Shown in pieces: positions 46,981 to 56,279 of a stretch of DNA of 64,000 nt (within the stretch, counting starts at the first letter, position 1; every line of letters starts with the position of its first letter). The translations under genes were made by a program, and so were the position numbers. Origin of the DNA: Centrapalus pauciflorus (lineage: Eukaryota > Streptophyta > Magnoliopsida > Asterales > Asteraceae); the NCBI GenBank assembly GCA_020465985.1, contig JAANYP010004839.1, positions 62,001 through 126,000 on the forward strand, in the 5' to 3' direction. Below the pieces are notes generated by a model. The model searched no databases, had not been told where the DNA came from, and was given only the letters and a program-made list of their open reading frames with translations.

Positions 46981-48100
46981 TGTTAGGCACAAAAAGGCCT
47001 CAATCAAACATGTTTTATATCATAGGGGAATATTATAAATCAAACATGTTTGACACACTTAAAAGGTATAATTTAAGCCTGTAAATGTCTTATTGAAACC
47101 TGATAAGTGATATGCAATATTAGTCAAAGTTGTTCACCCTGTTACATTGGTTGTAACTTAGGCAGATTGCCCACGTTGTCCTATTCTGTTGGACAGGCTG
47201 GACATAAACTGTCTACGCTGCTCATGCATGTTGAGCAGCTTGGACCAAAACTAAGTGTTCTGTTTACTGTGAACAGAACATGTTCTTTGTGAACAGGTTA
47301 TACACTTTATGGAATTTGTTTCCATGTCATCATGTATTGTCTTGGACGAAAAGATCAGTTTGCAAGTCGAAGACAAAGTGGAAAATCAGAAGCTACTTAC
47401 ACTGCCCAAGCTGTTCTGATACATGAAGACAAAGTGGATATTTGAAATGGGTGACAGACCATTTCTTATATCAAAATGGCTATACAAGAAGAGGGAATGA
47501 TTAGAGTTGACATTTCTCTTTAAGGTAAAGCAATCTGCAACATAGACAAAAAGGAAAAGACAAAGATTTTGCTATATAGGGACAAATGTTGTTTTGTCAA
47601 AATGAGCAAAAAAACATTTTTGTCTTTTTGGAAAGGCACTCCACTATCTCTGCATCCAATGAGGAAGGTTCACCAGTATTCTCTGAGAGAGTATAAAAGG
47701 AAGCTTTTAAGGAATGTAAAATAACCAAGAGAGAGATCCAGAACGTGCAAAGAATTATGTTTTCATGCATGCAAAGTCTGCTTAGAAAAGAATAGTTAAG
47801 TGTGTCCAAGCTGTTCTTGTTCAAGCTGTCTGTCTGTCTTGTAAAATCATTGAGTACATCTTAGTGAGTGAATTCATTGTAACTAGTCTGAGTGTGTCTT
47901 AGATTAGTTGTCTATCTGTTGTTCTGTCATCTCAGTTTGAACCATTCCGCAATTCAAACTTGTTTGTAATTAACACTTGTTGATATATACATACAAACAT
48001 TGAGAAAAGTGTGTTAAAATTTTAAATAGCTGTATTCACCCCCCCCCCCCTCGGTCTACAGCTTACAACAACATACTAGGAAAACCGTTTGGGACCTACA
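46981..48100 (+). repeat. 3' LTR of element C
   Basis: Starts TGTTAGGCACAAAAAGGCC and ends GGGACCTACA, same family as E. It has hairpins at 47176-47239 and 47253-47307 and a TATAAAAGG box at 47692-47700. A run of 12 C is at 48039-48050. The following bases are AAAAG; the other end of C is outside the window. Confidence 0.9.
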
Positions 48101-49275
48101 AAAAGTTATCTAAAAATTTTAACGTTTAGTCCAAAAGTTCGGATCCCTTATATCAGATTGAAGTTCGCATGAGCTGGGGCCGACTCACCGAGTCGCTCAC
48201 CTCGTCATGTCGAGTCGATGTCCAAAGTTAGGATCTCCATTTTGGAAGTCCACTTATACCTGAAAATAAACCCATTCGAAGTTCGAATTCCCACCCTAAG
48301 TTTGGATCAAATCAGAAGTTCGGTTCCACTCAAAGTTCGAGTCACAAACACTTAGAAGAAATTTTTCAGGTTGATGTTCATAGTGACTCACCGAGTAACC
48401 CTGCCCGACTCGACGAGTGGACGTGCAGTTCAGCACATCAAGACCTACGAGTTTTACTAAAAAATTCACCAAATTTATTTTCATCAACATGTGATCCATA
48501 CCAACGATATATTATCATATCTTAAGTGTTTCTAAACCATTTTCCCTAATAATAACACTCATTTTCTTTCCAGATTTGACGAAAATTGAAGAAAAACTTC
48601 AAGAACACAAAACATCATAAAATTCTGTAATTCTTACTTTTTTGGGTAAATCTGTTGACGATTCTTGTTTCTAATGCTTCCACAAGCTTCAATGGATGCT
48701 TTTCAACTATAAAATCATACATGCAACAATAATTTCTCAGATTTTAATTTTGTTTTTTGCATTTTTAAGTTCATCCAAGATGAACCCTAAACCCCCAAAT
48801 ACCAAAACAATATTTCTATACCTTAAGTATGACTCAAATCTCTGTATTTTCAGCTTGAACCACAAATTCCTTCCATAAATTCCTTCCATAAATTCCTTCA
48901 ACAAATTTCAAATTTTAACAGATTTATTGAGAGAGTTAGGTGTGTTTGGTAGATGGAAAGTTGAAAATGAGCTCTTGCAAGACTTCAAGAGTCTTTTTAT
49001 GTCTATCTTTTGGTTATTTACACAAGTGGTCCCTCAACTTGTTTATCCTCTTTAAATGAAGTTCCAATTCTTATGTTTCACCACCAAATATTTGAATTTC
49101 ATCATATTTATTTATAAATTGAAATTCTAAAATTTCTTAATTATTTAAACATAACAATCAACTTTTTAAATTCTGAATATATAAACATTCATTAATAAAC
49201 ATACCCGATTACATTAAATACATAGTTAAACTAAATAACCTCAAATTACGACAATTGAAATCTTAGGATGTTACA
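48101..49275 (-). repeat. Ty3/gypsy LTR (G2), interrupted by element C
   Basis: On the minus strand it starts TGTAACATCCTAAGATTTC at 49275, resembling the G1 LTR start at 3291, and shares with it TTCGGATC/CGAATTCGAA words and a GAGAGAGTTAGG-like segment. It is cut at 48101 by C. It also holds CGACTCACCGAGTCG-type inverted words at 48180-48230 and 48380-48420. No gene is supported. Confidence 0.6.
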
Positions 49276-49510
49276 ACCCGACCTCGTTATCAATATTTCA
49301 CATTTTATGTCAATATGTCACACTTTGATCCCATGAATCCATAATTATAATTAATCCACTAATATTATATCTCGAAGTCACGTATCTTTAGTCCCGACGC
49401 GTATAATCCATTAAACGGAACGTATTTGGACCAACGCAATAAATAATATCATAATTGGTAAACGGGATAATTACATGTACCTGTGCGGGAATCGTTGATG
49501 TTATGTTGAT
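49276..49510 (+). repeat. Possible further gypsy LTR fragment
   Basis: It begins ACCCGACCTCGTTATC right after the G2 LTR. TGTTACAACCCGACC across the junction resembles another plant gypsy LTR start on the plus strand. It contains AAACGGAACGTATTTGG and AAACGGGATAATTACATG words. Weak evidence. Confidence 0.25.
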
Positions 49511-49769
49511 GCAATTTATTTTATAGAATATAAGGGATAATACGTTGATTTTGAATATATATTAGATGATTTATACTTAAATTTATTGTTGTAAATCATC
49601 ATTATCCTTTTAATTTTAATGTTAAATAAAAAATAAAATAAAATAAAGATTTTTAATAAGTATTAAATAGTTAAAACTAAATAGAAATTTTTTGTGGGTT
49701 TGGAAAGCGAAGATAGATAGAGAAATGATTATAAGTGATCTTTCTATAAAAAAGACAATGCTTAGGTAA
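49511..49769. other. AT-rich sequence, nothing recognised
   Basis: No ORF, repeat terminus or RNA gene seen. Confidence 0.5.
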
Positions 49770-50316
49770 TCTATACTATATAAAATAAAAAAATCACTTG
49801 GAGATTCTGAACCATTGGATGGAAAGAATTCAATGGTCTAGATTAATGATAACTCATAATTATTTAGGAAATGTCTCTTATACCCTTAATTAAAATTAAT
49901 AATTATACCTATGCCATTTTCTAATTCATTTTCCAAATTTACTAACTTAACTTAATTACATTAAATTTTGATTTTAATTTTTTCATTAATGAATTAATAT
50001 TAAATTAATATTTACCTAAAAACTAAAAGAAACATTTTCCAAATTTACTAACTTAACTTACATTGATATTTCATATTTGAAGTTAATAAAATTAAAAGAA
50101 ACATTTTTGCAAACACATATTATCTGTTTTTAATAATGCAATATAATAATATTTTTTTATTTAATATCAAACAACTAAGTATTTTGTTTTATCTTTAATT
50201 TAACTAGCTTTCAATATTTTTTAATTTAATTATATATAAATTTTATAATAATTTATTAAAATATAAAAAAATATGTTTTTTTCTAAATCAACCCATGTAA
50301 TACATGGGTTGATTAA
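49770..50316 (+). mobile_element. Helitron-like element, first of two
   Basis: It starts TCTATACTATATAAAATAAA after an A, the usual Helitron 5' TC within A|T. It ends shortly after a perfect 14-bp inverted repeat with one central base (50287-50315, AATCAACCCATGTA), the expected subterminal hairpin. The final CTRR is not clear (AACCTATA). No helicase gene, so non-autonomous. Confidence 0.42.
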
Positions 50317-50852
50317 CCTATATATTATAATAAAACAAGACAATTCATGTCATATGTCATTCTACAATATAAGAAAATTTATATTTCCACCTCTTTTTCC
50401 AAATTTAACACCTAAACTTAATTGCATTTAAATTTGACTTTATTTTTTTTATTAATTAAGTAGTAATTAATTAGATTTTGTAACATTCAAAAATTAAATG
50501 TTTACCTAAAATAAATATCTATCATTATTATCCATAATAATCATAATTAGATCCACATGTAAAAATTTGAATTAGTTGTGAAAATTATTATTATTATGTA
50601 TAATAAAGGAATACATCAAATGTCACGTGTCACCTCTACGTTCACTAAAAAGATAATTACAACTTATAAAAAATAATAGATAAATACAATTTAATATTTT
50701 TTAAAAAAGATAAATATACTCTATTTTTAATCTGTAAATAATAAAAAATAAACATAATTATTATTTTTGTTTATTTTTATTCTTACTCATATACATTTTA
50801 TATAAATAATTTTAATTAAAAATATCTATGTAATACATGAGTTATAAACTAG
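50317..50852 (+). mobile_element. Helitron-like element, second of two
   Basis: It starts CTATATATTATAATAAAAC, like the first copy, and ends TAATACATGAGTTATAAACTAG followed by T (50849-50853), a good CTAG|T terminus with a weak ATGTA/TACAT hairpin before it. Very A/T-rich, no ORF. Together with the first copy it may be one longer element with an internal duplicate end. Confidence 0.45.
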
Positions 50853-50853
50853 T

Positions 50854-51339
50854 TTAATTAAAAGTAAAAAAGTTTGGTAAATAGAATTTTAAATTACTAT
50901 GATTATGCAAATAACCCCAAAAAAAAACCATGTGAGAAGAAGGCATATGATTAATAATACTTAATGAAAAGATGATTTACGTATAGCAATGCCCTTGGTC
51001 CTAAAATGAAAAAAAAAAAAAAAAAAATTCATGTCAATTCATTTTCAACCTGCAGTTGATATACTTTTCATATCAGGTTTGTATCATGATCAGGTGGTGC
51101 AAAAAAACTATCATATTTTATACTCACTTTGGGATCATTAAATATTTATATCCTAAAAGTACGTTACCCGTTTTTGAATGGTGAAATATCAACTTATCCA
51201 ACCAACTCACACCACCAAATATCAAGAAGATAAGACCGATGACTCCAACATGTGTAGGAAGTGGGCCAAACTATATGATAAATTGATAAGTACTCACAAA
51301 CACTCTAAATACGCAGAAAACATCCACTGCTTTCCACCA
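50854..51339. other. Upstream region of the protease-like gene
   Basis: A/T-rich with a long A run near 51008-51027. No ORF. Likely promoter-distal sequence; no specific site is assigned here. Confidence 0.5.
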
Positions 51340-51368
51340 TATATTTAAAAAACCTTATTCAACACGTG
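51340..51368 (+). promoter_or_regulatory. TATA box and G-box before the protease-like gene
   Basis: TATATTTA (51340-51347) lies 77 bases before the ATG. CACGTG (51363-51368) lies just downstream, probably close to the transcription start or in the 5' UTR. The leader to 51423 is C-rich. Confidence 0.5.
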
Positions 51369-51423
51369 ACAACATTCTTTCCCGTCGCCGGACGCCGCGT
51401 CTCTCCACCGTCCACCGCCGTCC

Positions 51424-52587
51424 ATGGCTTCTCATCTTCACTCACTTCTCTTTCTCTTTCTCCTCACAATCAACCACTCATTATCTACTCAAACAACCGT
51501 CTTTAACGACGCTTTTCTTCTCGGAGTCTCCAAAGATTCCAAAACCCATCAATATACCACCAAATTACTCATCGGTACACCTCAACTTCCGACCAAACTC
51601 GTTGTTCATCTCTCAGGTAACTCCCTATTACTCGACTGTTCCTCACCGTCGTCGTCTAGAAAGTTAATCCGTCATGGTTCGTTATCTTGCTTGATGGCGA
51701 AATCTGGTGATCAGAAAACGTTGTCGTCTAATGCCATCTGCGATGTTCGTCAACAGAATCCTGTCACCGGAGCCGAGACTTTCGGGAATCTTGCAGAGGA
51801 CGTTGTTACCAATGATTGGAATTGGAATTATCTAACTGTTGATCGGTTTTTGTTTTCATGTTCGGCGGAATATTTACTCAAAGGACTGGCTACAGATGCT
51901 AAAGGTATTTTAGGATTTGGAAGATCGAAAATTGGATTCCAATCTCAAATTGTTAACAATTTTAACTTTCCGAGAAAGTTCTCCGTTTGTTTATCTTCAA
52001 CCGACGGGTTTATAATTTCCGGCACCGGCGTATCTAAATCTTTATCTTACACACCGTTGATCTCCAGCTCTCATGGTCTTGATGGGTACCATGTGAATGT
52101 AAGATCGATCAAGATTAATCGCCGGAAAGTGGTTTTACCCGAAATCGGAGGTGTAGAAATAAGCTCAATTGTTCCATATACCACCATGAAAACCACAATT
52201 TTCGAGATGTTTTCGAGAGGGTATGTAATCGCTGCTACTTCAATGAACATGACCCTGGTGGCTCCGGTAGCGCCATTTGGGGTTTGTTTTAAATCACAAA
52301 CGATTGTGCCGGAGATCGAATTGGTTTTGCAGAGTGAATTAGTGAAGTGGAAGATACAAAAGAGGAATTTGATGGTGGAAGTGAGTGATTCAGTGATGTG
52401 TTTAGGGATTGTTGATGGGGGTTTAGATCTGAATGGTTTAGTGGTTTTAGGTGGGTATCAATTAGAGGATTATATTTTGGAGTTTAATTTGGGGACTAGT
52501 ATGATGGGGTTTAGTTCTTTGTTGATTGAGGGCAATAGTTGTTCTAACATTAGGGCATCGGTTTCGACAAAAATGGAATCGTTGTAA
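51424..52587 (+). CDS. Secreted aspartic protease-like protein, xylanase-inhibitor/basic 7S globulin family
   Basis: A single intact 387-residue reading, with start in GTCCATGGC. A signal peptide covers about residues 1-22 (hydrophobic LLFLFLLTI). The pepsin-like N-lobe begins near 45 with LLIGTPQLP. The first catalytic site, normally Asp-Thr/Leu-Gly, reads VHLSG (61-65), and the following LLLDC keeps only the Cys. The second site reads ISSIVPYTTM (247-256) without Asp. Eight Cys at 72, 89, 106, 146, 189, 288, 326 and 373 could form disulfides. GILGFGRSKIGFQSQI (161-176) and LVVLGGYQLEDYILEFNLG are typical of the family. Loss of both Asp suggests a non-proteolytic inhibitor or binding protein outside the cell. 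Family members are usually about 430 residues and often intronless, so this one is short. It is the only convincing host gene here. Confidence 0.88.
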   Translation: MASHLHSLLFLFLLTINHSLSTQTTVFNDAFLLGVSKDSKTHQYTTKLLIGTPQLPTKLVVHLSGNSLLLDCSSPSSSRKLIRHGSLSCLMAKSGDQKTLSSNAICDVRQQNPVTGAETFGNLAEDVVTNDWNWNYLTVDRFLFSCSAEYLLKGLATDAKGILGFGRSKIGFQSQIVNNFNFPRKFSVCLSSTDGFIISGTGVSKSLSYTPLISSSHGLDGYHVNVRSIKINRRKVVLPEIGGVEISSIVPYTTMKTTIFEMFSRGYVIAATSMNMTLVAPVAPFGVCFKSQTIVPEIELVLQSELVKWKIQKRNLMVEVSDSVMCLGIVDGGLDLNGLVVLGGYQLEDYILEFNLGTSMMGFSSLLIEGNSCSNIRASVSTKMESL

Positions 52588-53639
52588 CGCTTGTAACATG
52601 TACTAATAAGTTTTTGCAGGTACTCGACCTCGAGGGTTCCTCTCACGGATAGATGATTGACTTATGGTGTCGGGATTTTAGAGGGCACGAATTGTTGGTC
52701 CGTATGTATAATGTTTGAACGATCTTTATGAAAATAACTTTTTTGATAAATATATTTACAAGTCTTGATAGACTAGTTAATATGAGTCGGTCTTAATCCT
52801 AGTTAGCTTTTATTTTTAGATTATTTTGGCTACTTGAATGAGAGGATGTAATTTTGGTTGGTTTTATGGTAAATATGCAACTTTTGTGGTTATGAGGTTA
52901 ATTGTCATGTGAATGGCATCAAATTTGGACCATCACAATTGGTCTAATAATATATTGATTCCTTGATGAAACTGTTTATTGAGGAAATTACAAAAATGGT
53001 CATTGATTTTTAAGTGTGATTATGAATTTGTTTATCTTTGTAGATAGTTCAGTTTTTCGACATAGTTTATTAAAACCAATTTAATTTTATTTTTGTTGGA
53101 AGATCTATGTGTATAAATAGCATCATCAAACATCGTAGCTAACTTTATAAGATACTAAAGAGTCATACAGATAATATCAAATATCATTATATAAAATTTA
53201 GTTAGTCGTTCAATTATTAATCGAGAAAACCTAAGCTCGAAGGAATTTAAATGCAATATATAATATTTTAAGGGGACAAACTGTTATATGATATGATGAT
53301 AGTTAACTTGCCATCTATTTATGTAATAATCATTATGGTATAATAATTAATATGTGTTGTAAACTTAGATGATGAACACAAATATAAGAGATCAACGGGA
53401 TTCTCATTAAAACGGTCATCAATATGGTTACAATAAGATTCTTATTTTAGAGAGTGAATAACGAGATGAACATTCACACATAATAGTTATCTGTAAATAA
53501 CTCCTTTTATTGTTAATTTCGACTTTGAAAAGTGAAATGGTAAAAAATGTCACTTTACTATTGGCTAATTAATTATAAAAATTTGATTTTTAATAATATA
53601 GTAATAATGATGGGATAGAAATAGATATTTATGGGGTGA
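52588..53639. other. 3' flank of the protease-like gene
   Basis: A/T-rich with no supported ORF or repeat terminus. It presumably includes the 3' UTR; no single AATAAA signal stands out. Confidence 0.5.
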
Positions 53640-54130
53640 GAATAGTAGCACCCTTAATATATTTATATTATACTCTCTCAATAATCGATAGTCAATAGCA
53701 CTTATATTGTATCCAAGTTACCTCATTAAAAACCTTATCAAGAAAACTCAGTGAGACAAAACTTGATTATAAGGAAGAAGTTGCAATGTGTGTACTACTC
53801 TCCTTTGACTATTCAATATGTCTCGTTAAAACCTTACTAAGCAAAACCCGATGACAGAAAAACCTATTGAAAGAAAAATGACATATAGTTCTTAGTGTGA
53901 TAAGAGATGTTATCTTATTAAAAACCTAGTCTAGAAAAACTTTATAGGACAAAAACCGCGAAGTAAGAATAAAAAGTGCAAAACATATATTCTTCCCCTA
54001 AAGATCATATCACTTGAATTCTTTGCAATTGGCACGACCCCAATGTCATGAAAGGACTTGTTAACTCTCATTGTTATCCAGTGACTTGATAAAAAACTCT
54101 CCACCTTCGAGACCAATTTTTGTATGGATC
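53640..54130 (-). repeat. Old copia 3' end: pol remnant and LTR piece
   Basis: On the minus strand, traces of an RNase H tail (about 54120-54005) lead to a purine tract TTTAGGGGAAGAA (about 53990-54005). LTR-like sequence follows with the word GGTTTTTAATGAGG in variants. Three related units starting at about 53725, 53824 and 53917 carry ATTAAAAACCTTA then AAGAAAAC. This motif set is common in copia LTRs of many eudicots. Heavily decayed. Confidence 0.4.
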
Positions 54131-54309
54131 AATCATATGTTATGTACCTGCAAAATCAACTAAACTTGTTTTCGAAATGTTAGTAAATATAAACACATAT
54201 GTTTTTTACATTGAGGGTAAGCGAAACACTTGTCTTATCACATTTCAATGTCTTCTAAAATTATATGAGCTATATTTCACCAATAAATATACTGAAATTA
54301 GTATACTAA

Positions 54310-55093
54310 GGGGCTGTTTGATTACATTTTCCATTAAGTGTTGTCTGGATTTAGAGAGCTGTCTGGATTAAGTGATGCTGACTAGAGAAATAATTGAATA
54401 ATAATTAATGTTTGATTGTTTCGTTGACTAAACAATCTGATTTCATCACGAAAATTAGCCATATATGTCACATCAGTTGTTTTCTTTTGTACTTTTTAGA
54501 TTTTACGTTACAAAAGGATTTGGTAACAACTTTTATATACTTTCTAGATATTACGTTACCATTTACATTACAAAAATGATAAGAAATTATTTATTTGCAC
54601 TTTTAGATATTATGTTACCAAAAGATTTAGTAACAAAATTTCTTTTTATCTGAAATTTAATTAAACCGATGAAATCAAAATCAAGATAGTGATAAAATTT
54701 TTAACTTTAAAAAAATATTAAAGGATGGTATAATTATATGTGTTTTCATTCATTTGAATGTCATTGAAATGTAGCAATAATCATTTATGCATCCAACATT
54801 TACAAAAAAACAATCGCAAAAAGGCAAAAAGCCACATGTCTGACTATCTCATTGAAATGTAGCAATAAAGCACTCTATTATGTGAAAAAAAAAAAGTGAG
54901 CATGAAGAAAGAAGAGGGGTAAAAATGTAGAGTGAGGGCTGACTCTGGACCACTGCTATTTTTTGGCTTATCCACATGTCTGACCATCTCTTTTTGCTTA
55001 ACCAAGTAATACCCAAACAAACAACTCTAAATGAAAGGGGCTGACCGAGGTTTTTTTATCATTCAACCCAAAAACTCTTTAACAAACAGGCCC
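54310..55093. mobile_element. PIF/Harbinger-like non-autonomous element (MITE)
   Basis: Terminal inverted repeats GGGGCTGTTTGATTA (54310-54324) and, inverted, GGGCCTGTTTGTTAA (55079-55093), flanked by TAA on both sides (54307-54309, 55094-55096). The 3-bp TAA/TTA target is typical of Harbinger and Tourist elements. It is 784 bp with no transposase. Inside, at 54490-54650, a roughly 65-bp unit with TAGATATTACGTTACC-like words is repeated about three times. Confidence 0.62.
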
Positions 55094-55096
55094 TAA

Positions 55097-55319
55097 GTCA
55101 TATATGACAAATGATCCTGGACAAATTATTTACTCATAATCTTTTAAAAATAAAAATTGGACTACACAACTTCACTATAATAGATTTAATCACGTAGTTT
55201 TCATGGTGCATAATGCTTCAATTACTGAAATCACGTGAGTTGAAACATAAGACAAATCTTTGTTTATCTAAAGTGTTTTATCTCAATTGTTTCTTTTAAG
55301 ATAAATTGCCTTAACAAAA
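55097..55319. other. Short intergenic stretch, nothing recognised
   Basis: A/T-rich; no ORF or terminus seen before the LTR at 55320. Confidence 0.5.
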
Positions 55320-56270
55320 TGTTAGGCACAAAAAGGCCTCAGTCAAACCTGTTCTACATCTGAGGGGGAGATTTATAATCAAACCTGTTGATGCATTTGA
55401 AGGTTGAATTTAAGGCCTGTTATATGCCTTATTGAAACCTGAAAATGATTTGCAATATCAGTCTAAAGCTGTTCTATATGTTGCATGTGTTGCAACTAAG
55501 ACAGTTTGTCCAAGCTGCTCTGTCTGCTGAACAGGCTGGACATAAAATGTCTACATGCTCTACACTGTTGAGCAGCTTGGGCAATTTTAAAGTGTTCTTT
55601 TCTTTGTGAACAGAACCTGTTCTTTGTGAACAGGCTAAACACTTTATGGAATATGTTTCCAAGTCATCATGTATTGTTTTTGACTACAAGATCAGTTTAC
55701 AAAGTCGAAGACAAAGTGGAAAACAGAACTGCTCAGCCTGCCCAAGCTGTTCTGTAACATGAAGACAAAAGGTTATTTGAAAAAGGGTGACAGACCTTTT
55801 TCTTATATCAAAATCGGCCTTTACAAGGACGAAAGACGCAAAGTTGACATTCCTAAATTAGTTAAAGGCAATGCAACAGTAGACAAAGTAAAAAGACAAA
55901 AGTTCTGCACATGTTAAGACAAGTCTGCTTTTCAGAAAAGTGCAGAAAAGGTTATGTTGTCTTTTCAACAAGACTTCTCTTTTTCATTCCGTCCAATGAA
56001 GATGTTTCTCTTAGATCCTCTGAATGAGTATAAAAGGAAGCTTCTAAGGACAGAAAGAAGTGTGAAGAAAGCTAAGTGCTGAAACCAAGAGTGAACGTGC
56101 AAGTGTGCTTTTCATGCATGCAAGCCTTTGTGTTTAACCGCATTGTGTTGTCTAAGCTCGTTTTACATAAGCTGTCCTTAAGTCTTGTAAACACAGTGGT
56201 GCTCTTAGTGAGTGGATTCATGTATTTAGTTGATTTTGTCTTAGACTTTTAAGAGTTCAATATTCCTAAG
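55320..56270 (+). repeat. E-family LTR in plus orientation, truncated (F left)
   Basis: Starts TGTTAGGCACAAAAAGGCC and is nearly identical for about 700 bp to the reverse complement of the LTR ending at 60518. It has TATAAAAGG at 56029-56037 and the hairpin cluster at about 55590-55645. After about 56150 the match fades, and at about 56270 it passes into minus-strand gag/protease sequence without a primer-binding site. Confidence 0.75.
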
Positions 56271-56279
56271 TGAGATCAC

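Noticed and set aside
53931..54371. Small ORFs downstream of the protease-like gene
   Set aside because: The minus one overlaps decayed copia sequence and the plus one has no recognisable motif; neither has promoter or family support.
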